Shown piece by piece: positions 25,725 to 34,882 of a stretch of 64,000 bases of DNA (its first letter is position 1; each line of letters begins with the position of its first letter). The translations under genes were made by a program, and so were the position numbers. The notes under the pieces were generated by a model. It was not told where the DNA came from, did no database searches, and was given only the letters and a program-made list of their open reading frames with translations. The stretch covers positions 124,001 through 188,000 of the forward strand of contig JADGEL010000004.1 in the NCBI GenBank assembly GCA_016744415.1. Reading direction: 5' to 3'. Source of the stretch: Flavobacteriaceae bacterium (GTDB lineage Bacteria > Bacteroidota > Bacteroidia > Flavobacteriales > Flavobacteriaceae).

Positions 25725-26066
25725 ATGATAGAATCACTAAAAAATTATATCGAAAAACGTTTTCAATTAATAAAATTAGAATTGGTTGGCGTATTTGCTA
25801 ATATGGCTTCTGGCCTAGTAAGCTCATTTATTATTCTTGTTTTTCTACTCTTTATTTTAATGATGTTGAGCTTTTCTCTCGCATATTGGTTTTCGGAAAT
25901 ACTTGATAGTTTTAGTTTAGGGTTTGCTGCTGTAGCGGGTATATATCTTCTCATTTTTCTATTGTATTTCCTCTTTGGGAAATCAAAAATTGATAAAAAT
26001 ATCAAAGATGCTATTGTGCAATCTGCATTGAATCAAGAAGAAAAAACAGAAAACCATAAAGGCTAG
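25725..26066 (+). CDS. Holin-X family membrane protein (113 aa)
   Basis: Two strong hydrophobic helices (residues about 20-55 and 65-88) follow an amphipathic N-terminus (ESLKNYIEKRFQLIKLELV), the usual layout of the 'actinobacterial holin-X'/phage-holin-like family seen next to YtxH genes. Despite the family name it is a chromosomal envelope protein; no lysis or phage genes are near. It starts eight bases after the YtxH stop and two bases before the next gene, so the three are co-translated. Confidence 0.75.
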   Translation: MIESLKNYIEKRFQLIKLELVGVFANMASGLVSSFIILVFLLFILMMLSFSLAYWFSEILDSFSLGFAAVAGIYLLIFLLYFLFGKSKIDKNIKDAIVQSALNQEEKTENHKG

Positions 26067-26068
26067 CC

Positions 26069-26425
26069 ATGAACAACAAAATTAATACGTATCAAGATTT
26101 GCTCGATGCAAAAAAAGAATTGAAAGAAGAAATTTTTTTGCAAGAAGCCGATTTTAAAAATAATAAACTTGTGAAATTTACAAGTTCTTTTGATAAAGGA
26201 AAAGCATTAAAAGGAACTGTTTTAGAAACTATTTCATCAGTTGGATTTAAAGATATTATTACAAGTCCGTTGGGAAGTTTATTGAGTACCTACTTACTAT
26301 CAAATAAAGTTATCAGAAAATATTTTATTGGTTACACAATTTTAAAAGAAACGATACCGTATGCTTTCCAAAAATTAAAAGACATGGCAAATGAGATTGA
26401 TATTTCAAAAGAGGAAGAGCAATAG
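26069..26425 (+). CDS. Conserved hypothetical protein of the YtxH operon (118 aa)
   Basis: An alpha-helical, charged protein. It begins with a coiled-coil-like segment (INTYQDLLDAKKELKEEIFLQEAD) and has a central moderately hydrophobic stretch (ITSPLGSLLSTYLLS). It starts two bases after the holin-X gene. I recognise no domain. Its position suggests it works with the two membrane proteins at the inner face of the membrane, but this is inference. Confidence 0.65.
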   Translation: MNNKINTYQDLLDAKKELKEEIFLQEADFKNNKLVKFTSSFDKGKALKGTVLETISSVGFKDIITSPLGSLLSTYLLSNKVIRKYFIGYTILKETIPYAFQKLKDMANEIDISKEEEQ

Positions 26426-26484
26426 TATAAAATATGCTAATATTTTTATAAGAATGATAAGTTTCAGAAACCCTGAGTTATATC

Positions 26485-27723
26485 TTAATCAAACTTTATC
26501 GCCTTCACAGGGCTAATCTTAGTGATAATCCAAGAAGGAAGTAATAGCATCACTAGACACAAAATCAAGGTACCTAAATTTAGTAAAAGAATATATCCGA
26601 TATTGATATAAACAGGAGCTTTTTTCACATAGTAGGTTTCGGGATCTAAAGTTACAAATCCAAAATAATGCTGCGCTAATAAGATAGAAATCCCGATAAG
26701 GTTACCCCAAAACAAACCTCTTATAATTAAGTGAAGTGCATTGTATAAAAATATTTTTCGAATACTCCAATTATTACTACCTAATGCTTTTAAAACCCCA
26801 ATCATTTGTGTCCGTTCTAAAATCAACACCAACAAGGCTGTTATCATATTGATACCCGCAACCAATACCATAATGATAATGATGAGCATTATGTTGTTAT
26901 CAAATAATTTTATCCATTCAAAAATTCCTGCAAATTTACTAGTGATGGTTTGTGTGTTTAAATTGGGTGGAATTTCTCTATAAATCTCATTTCCCTTTTT
27001 ACCTATATCATCAAAATTCTCAACAAAAACTTCAAAACCACCAACTTGATTTTCTTTCCAATTATTAAGGTGCTGCACTTGCTTAATATCAGTCATCATG
27101 ATGGCTTCATCAAACTCTTGAAACCCTGAATTATAAATTCCAACCAAAGTATAAACTCTCACACTTGGCGGACGATTTGTATCTTCTTTTAGAAAAAATG
27201 TGTTAAACTCATCGCCTACCTCAAAGCCCATTCTATCTGCTACATACTGCGATAGTAAAACATCTTCAGATCTTCTTTCGCTTTTGTAATTAGGTAATTT
27301 GCCATCAACTAGATATTCTTTAAAAAAATTCCAGTCATAATCTGCTCCAACGCCTTTAACAATAACACCTTCAAAATCAGTTTTGGTTCTTATAATTCCT
27401 GCATTAGTTGCATAAACTTGAACCTTTTTAATATCCTTTATATCCTTAAATTCAGGATAAAAATCTTGTTCCTTATCAATAGGAATCAACGTAATTTGAG
27501 AATTATTATTATCGAAATTTGTGATTTGAACATGACCATTAAACCCAGAAATTTTTTCTCTAATTTTTTCTTGAAGCCCAACTCCAGTCGCAATTGCAAT
27601 CATCATAATTACAACTCCCAATGAAATTGCTACAATAGCAATTTTTATTATTGGCGATGATATACTACTTTTATGCTGTTTAGCGGCAATGAGTCGTTTT
27701 GCTAAAAATAATTCGTAATTCAA
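26485..27723 (-). CDS. LolC/LolE-type ABC permease (FtsX family)
   Basis: A 412-aa protein with one N-terminal helix (KIAIVAISLGVVIMMIAIATGVG), a large periplasmic MacB-like domain (about 45-260), then three helices forming the FtsX domain with ILERTQMIGVLKALGSNN, the segment that contacts the ATPase. This matches the lipoprotein-releasing permeases LolC/LolE. No LolD ATPase gene is adjacent; it would be elsewhere. It is divergent from the NamZ-like gene, and their starts are within a few bases. Confidence 0.85.
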   Translation of the reverse strand: MNYELFLAKRLIAAKQHKSSISSPIIKIAIVAISLGVVIMMIAIATGVGLQEKIREKISGFNGHVQITNFDNNNSQITLIPIDKEQDFYPEFKDIKDIKKVQVYATNAGIIRTKTDFEGVIVKGVGADYDWNFFKEYLVDGKLPNYKSERRSEDVLLSQYVADRMGFEVGDEFNTFFLKEDTNRPPSVRVYTLVGIYNSGFQEFDEAIMMTDIKQVQHLNNWKENQVGGFEVFVENFDDIGKKGNEIYREIPPNLNTQTITSKFAGIFEWIKLFDNNIMLIIIIMVLVAGINMITALLVLILERTQMIGVLKALGSNNWSIRKIFLYNALHLIIRGLFWGNLIGISILLAQHYFGFVTLDPETYYVKKAPVYINIGYILLLNLGTLILCLVMLLLPSWIITKISPVKAIKFD

Positions 27724-27731
27724 TTTTAGGT

Positions 27732-28943
27732 ATGCTACATTTTCGATTCAAAAATACATATTTCTTTTTAGTTATTTTGATGCTTTCATTGTTCATTTTT
27801 TATGGATATTCTTGTAATTCAACTGTTGATACTACTCCTCAAAATAAAATTGTAGTTGGCGCAAATCAAACCACAAAATACCTATCCCTCCTAAAAGGGA
27901 AAAATGTTGCTATTGTTGCAAATCAAACTAGTGTTATTTTTAAAGATGATGCTACTTATGTTCATTTAGTAGATTCTCTTATCAGTCAAAAAATAAACAT
28001 CGTAAAAGTATTTGCTCCAGAACACGGTTTTAGAGGTAAAGCTGATGCAGGCGAACATGTTGCTGACGGAATTGATACCAAAACAAGCCTACCTGTATTC
28101 TCTCTTTTTGGAAAAAACAGAAAACCAAAATTAGAGTTGTTAGAAGATGTTGATATTGTAATTTTTGACATTCAAGACGTAGGAGTTCGCTTTTACACCT
28201 ATATCTCTACCATGAGTAATATGATGGAAGCCTGTGCCGAAAAAGGCATTCAGATGTTGATATTAGATCGCCCAAACCCTAACGGACATTATATTGATGG
28301 CCCTACTTTAAAACCCAAACACTCATCCTTTGTTGGCTTGCACCCTATTCCGTTAGTTTACGGAATGACAATTGGTGAATATGCTAAAATGGTGAATGGA
28401 GAAAAATGGTTGAAAGACGGTTTGCAATGCGATATTAACATTATAACCCTAAAAAATTACAATCACCAAAGTGAAGTTCATTTGCCAATTAGACCTTCTC
28501 CAAACTTACCAAATGATAAGTCTATCAATTTATATCCAAGTCTAGGTTTTTTCGAAGGCACCATCATAAATGCTGGTAGGGGAACAGAGTTTCAGTTTCA
28601 AAGATATGGTGCGCCCTTTTTTCCCAAGGAAGATTTTAGCTACATCCCAAAACCTAACTTTGGATCAAAATATCCAAAATTTGATGATGAAAAATGCTAT
28701 GGTGTTGATTTAACACAAACTAAAAAACTAAGTAAAGTTGATATTTCATTTTTAGTCGATGCTTATCAGAAAACACCAAAAGACAAAGCTTTTTTTGGAA
28801 AAACATTTACCGTACATGCTGGTACTTTAAAACTACAACAGCAATTAGAATCTGGATTAACTGCAAAAGAAATTAGTGCTTCTTGGCAAAAAGATTTGGA
28901 GAAATTTAAAAAGATTAGAGAAAAATATCTTCTTTATGAATAA
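27732..28943 (+). CDS. DUF1343 / NamZ-like exo-beta-N-acetylmuramidase, lipoprotein
   Basis: I take the ATG at 27732; a TTG-led extension to 27699 would overlap the divergent permease gene. From there the product is 403 aa with a hydrophobic signal ending YGYSC, so probably a lipoprotein. The DUF1343 core follows: VAIVANQTSV, KVFAPEHGFRG, VIFDIQDVGVRFYTYISTM, ILDRPNPNG and INAGRGTEFQFQRYG. NamZ of Bacillus, the founding member, removes terminal MurNAc from peptidoglycan fragments, so this enzyme probably recycles cell wall in the periplasm. Confidence 0.85.
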   Translation: MLHFRFKNTYFFLVILMLSLFIFYGYSCNSTVDTTPQNKIVVGANQTTKYLSLLKGKNVAIVANQTSVIFKDDATYVHLVDSLISQKINIVKVFAPEHGFRGKADAGEHVADGIDTKTSLPVFSLFGKNRKPKLELLEDVDIVIFDIQDVGVRFYTYISTMSNMMEACAEKGIQMLILDRPNPNGHYIDGPTLKPKHSSFVGLHPIPLVYGMTIGEYAKMVNGEKWLKDGLQCDINIITLKNYNHQSEVHLPIRPSPNLPNDKSINLYPSLGFFEGTIINAGRGTEFQFQRYGAPFFPKEDFSYIPKPNFGSKYPKFDDEKCYGVDLTQTKKLSKVDISFLVDAYQKTPKDKAFFGKTFTVHAGTLKLQQQLESGLTAKEISASWQKDLEKFKKIREKYLLYE

Positions 28944-28946
28944 AAT

Positions 28947-29444
28947 CTATAATGGTAATTTCTTCTTTAACTCCTCAATAATATTATAAGTAGCTGGACA
29001 GATTTCAATATTCTTTAAGGTCAAATCTGTTAGTTGAATAAATTTTCGCCTATCAGTATGTGGATATTCCTTGCAGGCTTTAGGGCGCACATCATAAATA
29101 AAGCAAGAATTGTCAGTATCTAGAAATACACATGGCACCTCTTGCATTACATAAAAATCATCACCATCACGTTCTAAATACTGCTCAACAAATTGTACTT
29201 CTTTAATTCGCAAATGTTTTGCGATGCGTTGAATGTCTTTCTCCGTAACTATTGGGCTCGATGTTCTACAACAATTACCACACTCCAAACAATCTGTTTT
29301 TTCAAATTCCTTTTCATGTAAATCTTGCATCAAAGGGTCTAACCTTTTTTGTTGACGCTTTTTTAACTTTTGAAAATATTTTTTCGTTTCAACAAAAGTC
29401 TCTTTGGAGAGTATCGATAATTCTTCTAGTGTCGGTTTTAACAT
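28947..29444 (-). CDS. YkgJ-family cysteine-cluster protein
   Basis: The start is the ATG at 29444, four bases after a perfect -7 box; the frame extends to 29543 but that part has no ribosome site and reads through the promoter. The 165-aa product has the Zn/Fe cysteine pattern DCLECGNCCRT near residue 58, CVFLDTDNSCFIYDVRPKAC in the middle and a final EICPATY. These fit the YkgJ family, suspected to bind an Fe-S cluster or zinc, of unknown function. It ends three bases from the convergent NamZ-like gene. Confidence 0.85.
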   Translation of the reverse strand: MLKPTLEELSILSKETFVETKKYFQKLKKRQQKRLDPLMQDLHEKEFEKTDCLECGNCCRTSSPIVTEKDIQRIAKHLRIKEVQFVEQYLERDGDDFYVMQEVPCVFLDTDNSCFIYDVRPKACKEYPHTDRRKFIQLTDLTLKNIEICPATYNIIEELKKKLPL

Positions 29445-29448
29445 AGTG

Positions 29449-29456
29449 CAAATATA
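29449..29456 (-). promoter_or_regulatory. -7 promoter box of the YkgJ gene (leaderless)
   Basis: The minus strand reads TATATTTG, ending four bases before the ATG, so the first transcribed base would be at or next to the start codon. Confidence 0.6.
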
Positions 29457-29568
29457 CCCATTAACGTCAGTTCGAGTGAAATTCTTTAGAAAGAATTTTG
29501 TATCGAGAACAAGTAAAACAAAAAACGTAATTTTTATATGCAATGCTAAACGTATTAGAAAATTAGCT

Positions 29569-29576
29569 TAAATTTG
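29569..29576 (+). promoter_or_regulatory. -7 promoter box of argS
   Basis: TAAATTTG matches TAnnTTTG and ends 21 bases before the ATG at 29598. Confidence 0.55.
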
Positions 29577-29597
29577 CATTTCAATTTTTTTATCAAA

Positions 29598-31373
29598 ATG
29601 AATATTCAAAATACCATTGAAACTGCCGTAAAAGAAGCATTCAAATCTATTTATAATACTGAGATTAATTCGGTAGAGTTCCAAGCAACTCGCAAAGATT
29701 TTGAAGGAGATATTACCATTGTAGTGTTTGCTTTTTTACGCTTTGTAAAAGGAAACCCGGTAGAAATAGGTACTAAGATTGGTGAATATTTAAAAGAGAA
29801 TGTTTATGAAATCACAGACTTTAATGTAGTTAAAGGCTTCCTTAATTTGGTAATTGCTGATACTACTTTCTTAAACGATTTTAATAAAATATATACGGAT
29901 GAATCTTTTGGATTTGTAACTCCAAACCCTTCAGAGAAATCTGAAATGGTAGAATATTCATCACCCAACACCAACAAGCCATTGCACCTTGGTCATATCA
30001 GAAATAATCTCTTGGGATATTCTGTTGCTGAAATTATTGCAGCATCAGGAAAAAAGGTTTACAAAACACAAATCATCAATGACCGTGGAATTCATATTTG
30101 CAAGAGTATGTTGGCTTGGAAGCTTTTTGGGAATAATGAAACTCCAGAATCTGCAGGATTGAAAGGAGATAAGTTGGTAGGTAATTATTATGTAAAATTT
30201 GACCAAGAATATAAAAAAGAAATAGCTGAATTAATCTCGAAAGGAATTTCTAAAGAGGAAGCTAAAAAACAAGCTCCACTCTTACTTCAAGCTCAAAATA
30301 TGTTACGTCAATGGGAAGCTGGAGATCAAAAAGTGGTATCACTCTGGAAAAAGATGAACCAATGGGTATATGACGGATTTGATATTACATATAAAGAATT
30401 GGGCGTAGATTTTGACAAAAACTATTACGAAAGCAATACCTATCTTTTAGGAAAAGATGTAGTCGCAAACGGATTAGAATCTGGAGTGTTTTTCCGTAAA
30501 GAAGATGGTTCTGTTTGGATTGATTTGACTGATGAAGGCTTAGATGAAAAAATTGTATTGCGTTCTGATGGTACTGCAGTTTATATGACCCAAGATATCG
30601 GAACTGCCATTGAACGATTTAAAGATTACGATTTAAGTGCTCTAACCTATACGGTTGGTAATGAACAAGATTATCATTTCAAAGTACTCTTTTTAATCCT
30701 TAAAAAATTAGGATTTGATTGGGCTGGCAACCTATTTCATTTATCATACGGAATGGTAGATTTACCTTCTGGGAAAATGAAATCTAGAGAAGGTACCGTA
30801 GTAGATGCTGATGATTTGATGATTGAAATGGTAAACACCGCTAGAGATATTTCTGAAGAATTAGGAAAGCTAGAAGGCTACTCAAACGAAGAAAAGGAAA
30901 GCTTATACAAAACAATAGGTCTAGGTGCATTAAAATATTACATCTTAAAAGTAGATCCTAAAAAGAGAATTTTATTCGACCCAAAAGAATCGATAGACTT
31001 TAACGGAAACACAGGTCCATTTATACAATACACCTACGCTAGAATCCAATCTATTTTAAGAAAAGCTGATTTTGATATCAATCAAGAAACTTTAGGAATT
31101 AATCTTCATCCAAAGGAAAAAGAAGTAATCAAACAATTACAGTTATTTCCTGAAGTGATTCAAGCTGGGGCAAAAAACCACAGTCCTGCATTAATTGCAA
31201 ACTATGTGTATGATTTGGTGAAAGTATATAATTCATTTTATCAATCTGTACCAATCTTAGGAAGCACAAATCAAGAAGAAAAAGTATTTAGAACTCGCTT
31301 GTCTAAAACAGTTGGGAACACTATAAAGTCTGCATTTGGATTATTGGGAATTGATGTTCCAGAAAGGATGTAA
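29598..31373 (+). CDS. argS: Arginine--tRNA ligase
   Basis: A class-I synthetase of 591 aa from the ATG at 29598; a TTG at 29574 lies inside the promoter box and is rejected. The N-terminal additional domain (about 1-115) precedes the HIGH-type motif in SSPNTNKPLHLGHIRNN. The KMSKS position carries GKMKSREGT, typical of bacterial ArgRS. The C-terminal DALR anticodon domain includes GPFIQYTYARIQSILRK. It is a single gene between a YkgJ gene and a repeat remnant. Confidence 0.96.
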   Translation: MNIQNTIETAVKEAFKSIYNTEINSVEFQATRKDFEGDITIVVFAFLRFVKGNPVEIGTKIGEYLKENVYEITDFNVVKGFLNLVIADTTFLNDFNKIYTDESFGFVTPNPSEKSEMVEYSSPNTNKPLHLGHIRNNLLGYSVAEIIAASGKKVYKTQIINDRGIHICKSMLAWKLFGNNETPESAGLKGDKLVGNYYVKFDQEYKKEIAELISKGISKEEAKKQAPLLLQAQNMLRQWEAGDQKVVSLWKKMNQWVYDGFDITYKELGVDFDKNYYESNTYLLGKDVVANGLESGVFFRKEDGSVWIDLTDEGLDEKIVLRSDGTAVYMTQDIGTAIERFKDYDLSALTYTVGNEQDYHFKVLFLILKKLGFDWAGNLFHLSYGMVDLPSGKMKSREGTVVDADDLMIEMVNTARDISEELGKLEGYSNEEKESLYKTIGLGALKYYILKVDPKKRILFDPKESIDFNGNTGPFIQYTYARIQSILRKADFDINQETLGINLHPKEKEVIKQLQLFPEVIQAGAKNHSPALIANYVYDLVKVYNSFYQSVPILGSTNQEEKVFRTRLSKTVGNTIKSAFGLLGIDVPERM

Positions 31374-31382
31374 TCAATTTTA

Positions 31383-31406
31383 GATTCCTGCTTTCGTAGG
31401 GATGAC
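31383..31406. repeat. Degenerate half-copy of the REP-like element
   Basis: GATTCCTGCTTTCGTAGGGATGAC differs from one arm of the 19975-20044 element at a few positions only and keeps its own small hairpin potential. It lies just after argS. Confidence 0.6.
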
Positions 31407-31456
31407 AGCTCTCAATAAAATGGATTGCCAAAATATAGAGTTATTGAATAATTCAC

Positions 31457-31464
31457 TAAATTTG
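31457..31464 (+). promoter_or_regulatory. -7 promoter box of lpdA
   Basis: TAAATTTG lies 44 bases before the ATG, predicting a leader of roughly 38 nt. Confidence 0.5.
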
Positions 31465-31508
31465 CACTCGTAAAAAACAAGATTTATTATCAATAAAAAA
31501 CATATAAA

Positions 31509-32897
31509 ATGAAGTACGACATTATCATAATTGGAAGTGGACCAGGAGGATATGTAACCGGAATTAGAGCATCACAACTCGGTTTTAAAGTTGCTATTGT
31601 TGAAAAAGAAAACCTTGGAGGAATTTGTCTTAACTGGGGATGTATTCCAACAAAAGCGCTGCTTAAAAGTGCTCAAGTATATGATTATTTAAAACATGTT
31701 GATGAATACGGATTAAAAGCCGAAGCTATTGATAAAGATTTTGATGCGATCATAAAACGTAGCCGTGGCGTTGCAGAAGGCATGAGTAAAGGAGTTCAAT
31801 TTTTGATGAAAAAAAATAAAATTGATGTCATAAATGGATTTGGTAAAATAAAAACTGGTAAAAAAGTTGATGTTACTGATGCTGATGGCAAAGTAACTGA
31901 ATACAGTGCCAACAATATTATCATAGCAACCGGAGCAAGAAGTAGAGAGCTATCAAACTTGCCACAAGATGGTAAAAAAGTGATTGGATACCGTCAAGCA
32001 ATGACCTTACCAACACAACCTAAAAAGATGATTGTTGTAGGTTCTGGTGCTATTGGTGTTGAGTTTGCTCATTTCTACAATTCAATGGGAACTGATGTAA
32101 CGATTGTAGAGTTTATGCCAAATGTGGTTCCTGTTGAGGATATAGAAATTTCAAAACAATTTCAAAAATCATTAAAAAAATCTGGTATTAAAGTGATGGT
32201 AAATTCTTCTGTTGAGTCAGTTGACACTTCAGGAAAAGGAGTTGTTGCAACTGTAAAAACTAAAAAAGGAGAAGAGACTTTAGAGGCCGATATTTTATTA
32301 TCAGCAGTTGGTATTAAATCGAATATCGAAAACATTGGGTTAGAAGATGTTGGAATTGTTGTTGATCGTGATAAAATTTTAGTAAACGATTTTTATCAAA
32401 CCAATATCCCCGGTTATTATGCAATTGGCGATGTAGTTCCAGGTCAAGCATTAGCTCATGTTGCTTCTGCCGAAGGAATTACATGTGTTGAAAAACTAGC
32501 AGGGATACATACAGAGCCTGTTGATTATGGTAACGTACCTGGATGTACATATGCAACTCCAGAAATTGCAAGTGTTGGTATGACAGAAGCAAAAGCAAAA
32601 GAAGCTGGATACGAATTAAAGATTGGGAAATTTCCGTTCTCTGCTTCAGGAAAAGCACAAGCAGCTGGAACACCTGACGGATTTGTAAAAGTAATTTTTG
32701 ATGCGAAATATGGAGAATGGTTAGGATGCCATATGATTGGTGCTGGTGTTACAGATATGATTGCTGAGGCAGTTGTAGCACGTAAATTAGAAACTACAGG
32801 TCATGAAATTTTAAAATCAATTCACCCACACCCAACCATGAGTGAAGCCGTAATGGAAGCAGTTGCAGCTGCTTATGATGAAGTGATACACCTATAA
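31509..32897 (+). CDS. lpdA: Dihydrolipoyl dehydrogenase
   Basis: A 462-aa flavoprotein (E3) that reoxidises dihydrolipoamide in pyruvate/2-oxoglutarate dehydrogenase and glycine cleavage complexes. The FAD motif IIGSGPGGYVTGIRA is at residues 7-21, the redox disulfide in GGICLNWGCIPTK, the NAD motif VVGSGAIGVEFA, and the catalytic His-Glu pair in the C-terminal HPHPTMSEAVMEA. It has its own -7 box and a strong terminator, so it is monocistronic and not tied to one E1/E2 operon. Confidence 0.96.
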   Translation: MKYDIIIIGSGPGGYVTGIRASQLGFKVAIVEKENLGGICLNWGCIPTKALLKSAQVYDYLKHVDEYGLKAEAIDKDFDAIIKRSRGVAEGMSKGVQFLMKKNKIDVINGFGKIKTGKKVDVTDADGKVTEYSANNIIIATGARSRELSNLPQDGKKVIGYRQAMTLPTQPKKMIVVGSGAIGVEFAHFYNSMGTDVTIVEFMPNVVPVEDIEISKQFQKSLKKSGIKVMVNSSVESVDTSGKGVVATVKTKKGEETLEADILLSAVGIKSNIENIGLEDVGIVVDRDKILVNDFYQTNIPGYYAIGDVVPGQALAHVASAEGITCVEKLAGIHTEPVDYGNVPGCTYATPEIASVGMTEAKAKEAGYELKIGKFPFSASGKAQAAGTPDGFVKVIFDAKYGEWLGCHMIGAGVTDMIAEAVVARKLETTGHEILKSIHPHPTMSEAVMEAVAAAYDEVIHL

Positions 32898-32920
32898 GAT
32901 ATAGTCATTAGACTTTAGAT

Positions 32921-32950
32921 AAAGCCGAATCAAGTTTGATTCGGCTTTAT
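32921..32950 (+). terminator. Terminator of lpdA
   Basis: A 12-bp perfect stem (AAAGCCGAATCA, loop AGTT, TGATTCGGCTTT) is followed by ATTGTTTTT. Confidence 0.9.
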
Positions 32951-32985
32951 TGTTTTTACTTGAATTGAATCTTCCTTGTGAATAC

Positions 32986-33070
32986 AATGAAGCGAAACAC
33001 GTTAGGAGACAGTAATCTTATAAAGAGAATTACTATTATTAATGAGATCGCTTCATTATATTCGCAAAGA
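32986..33070. repeat. Degenerate intergenic inverted repeat
   Basis: Outer arms AATGAAGCG (32986-32994) and CGCTTCATT (33049-33057) are exact reverse complements, with inner partial pairing of AGTAAT and ATTACT. The text GAGATCGCTTCATT...CGCAAAGACG resembles the element at 41323-41400. Confidence 0.5.
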
Positions 33071-33075
33071 CGAGT

Positions 33076-33201
33076 TTAGCTATCTTTCTTATTCTTCGGC
33101 TTCTTATTCATTTTATAAATAAGGAAAGCAAATCCCACTACAAAATGCAGGATGACTATTCCTGCAACAATGTATATTCCTAAGTTTGAATCTCCTCTCA
33201 T
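33076..33201 (-). CDS. Small single-helix membrane protein downstream of bshC (41 aa)
   Basis: The ATG (33199-33201) lies one base after the bshC stop, so translation is almost certainly coupled. The product has a short polar N-terminus (MRGDSNLG), one hydrophobic helix (IYIVAGIVILHFVVGFAFLIY) and a very basic tail (KMNKKPKNKKDS), giving an N-out, C-in topology by the positive-inside rule. No family is recognised. The position suggests a connection with bacillithiol synthesis or simply shared expression. Confidence 0.65.
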   Translation of the reverse strand: MRGDSNLGIYIVAGIVILHFVVGFAFLIYKMNKKPKNKKDS

Positions 33202-33202
33202 A

Positions 33203-34798
33203 TTACATCTCAATAATTGTAAATTTTAAATCCAATGGCTTTAATGCCTCTTTCAATTTAGGAATTAATTCCTCGCCATATTCCAAATACAATTCAGAAA
33301 AGTTTGTGTTGCGCTCTTGCAAACTTTGTTTTGGAAAAATTTGATCTTGAATTTCTTTAATTCTTGCAGTTAAGTCTTTATATTTTCTTCGCTCTGCTTT
33401 TAACAAGCGCTTTTCTAAATTATCTAATCCATTCAGTTGCTTTTGTTTTTGAGCCTTTACAGCACCAATAAATGATTTATCCGTTTTAGTTGCAATCTCC
33501 TCTAATTTTTCAAAATGCGAATCTATTTGTTGACGTTGTTCAGAAAAATCAATAATCAAATCTGAATGCTCTGTTATTTTTTTATTAACTAAGTCTTGTT
33601 GTTTTAAAAACAGCTCATCTAGATTAATTGACAATCTCTTTAAAATTTTTGATTGCTTTTCAGAAATCACCACAGCAGAATTTCGCAATAATAAAATTGG
33701 GAAAGGAATATTAACAGCCTTAAAATAATCCTTCAACTCAAACCAATATGCCAGTTCTCCTCCTCCCCCTATATAACATAGGTTTGGTAAAATCACTTCT
33801 TGATACAAAGGGCGCATGATTACATTTGGGCTGAATCGTTCGGGATGTAATTTCAATTCATATTGTAATTCATCTAAAGAAAATTCAATGTCAGTATTGT
33901 TAATTTTATATAAATCTCCTTTTAAAATAATTCGCTCACGTAAACCACCTATCAAATAAAACAAATTGATTTCTCTAGGGTTTACCTGTACTTTATATTC
34001 TTTTTCTATATCTTCAATAGTTTTAGAAACTTCTTTAAAAGCAATTTGATTAAATAATTCTTCTTTAACAAAAGGCAAGAAAATTCTTTTTAATTCAATA
34101 TCATCACCATCAACAATAACTAAACCATAATCAGAAAACAATTCGTTTGCTAAATAACGAGTTGCTGCTGTTAGTGTGTTATGTCCTAAGTAAGACTTTT
34201 TAAATAACTTGAGTAGCTTTTTAGCGTTCTCACTTCCATTAAGTAACTTCGAAAATTCATCCAAAACAAATTCAAGTCCCTCAGTTGATAATCTTCCTAC
34301 GCCACCACTAGCTTCTCTATTCCAACTAATCTTTTTCCCTTTAAAATTGAAATACTGAATTTCTTCAAAATCATGATCTTCCGTTGCCATCCAGTAAACT
34401 GGAACAAAATTATTTTCGGGAGATTCTTTCTTAAGCTCTTCTGTCAAATTTATGACTGAAATGATTTTATAAAGAAAATACAAAGGCCCAGTAAACAGGT
34501 TTAATTGATGCCCTGTAGTAATTGTAAATGTATTTTCTTTTTTAAGCGACTCAATATTATCTATGGTTTTAGCAGAAGCTTTTGTGCCTTTGTATTGTGA
34601 TTTAAGAGCATTTACCAAGATAGTTCTTGACTCTTTCTTAAACGACAATCGTTTTGTTTCAATTTGTTTTATAAAATTTTTACTATTTGGATGTAAACCC
34701 GAAAATGAAGAAATACTATCTTTTTGATCTAAATAATCAGCAATAATTTTAGAAAAATATCCTGTTTGTTGAAATGGAATCGTTGATACTTTGGTCAC
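33203..34798 (-). CDS. bshC: Bacillithiol biosynthesis cysteine-adding enzyme
   Basis: A 531-aa BshC. It contains FTITTGHQLNLFTGPLYFLYKIIS, VYWMATEDHDFEEI, YIGGGGELAYWFELKDYF and a long coiled-coil region near 410-480, all in family order. BshC joins cysteine to GlcN-malate in the last step of bacillithiol synthesis, so this organism probably uses bacillithiol as its main low-molecular-weight thiol. bshA and bshB are not in the window. A 41-aa membrane protein gene follows directly. Confidence 0.94.
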   Translation of the reverse strand: MTKVSTIPFQQTGYFSKIIADYLDQKDSISSFSGLHPNSKNFIKQIETKRLSFKKESRTILVNALKSQYKGTKASAKTIDNIESLKKENTFTITTGHQLNLFTGPLYFLYKIISVINLTEELKKESPENNFVPVYWMATEDHDFEEIQYFNFKGKKISWNREASGGVGRLSTEGLEFVLDEFSKLLNGSENAKKLLKLFKKSYLGHNTLTAATRYLANELFSDYGLVIVDGDDIELKRIFLPFVKEELFNQIAFKEVSKTIEDIEKEYKVQVNPREINLFYLIGGLRERIILKGDLYKINNTDIEFSLDELQYELKLHPERFSPNVIMRPLYQEVILPNLCYIGGGGELAYWFELKDYFKAVNIPFPILLLRNSAVVISEKQSKILKRLSINLDELFLKQQDLVNKKITEHSDLIIDFSEQRQQIDSHFEKLEEIATKTDKSFIGAVKAQKQKQLNGLDNLEKRLLKAERRKYKDLTARIKEIQDQIFPKQSLQERNTNFSELYLEYGEELIPKLKEALKPLDLKFTIIEM

Positions 34799-34882
34799 AA
34801 ATATTAATTTTTGATAAAGTTACTAAAATTAAACCTGTTGTCGTATTTGGTTTAAATATCTAACATTTATTTAACGTACAAA

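Noticed and set aside
25725-26066. Phage holin suggesting a prophage
   Set aside because: The family name is historical. It is in a YtxH operon, and no phage structural, lysis or integrase genes are nearby.
29574-29597. TTG-initiated N-terminal extension of argS
   Set aside because: The TTG is part of the TAnnTTTG promoter box; the ATG at 29598 gives the normal ArgRS N-terminus.
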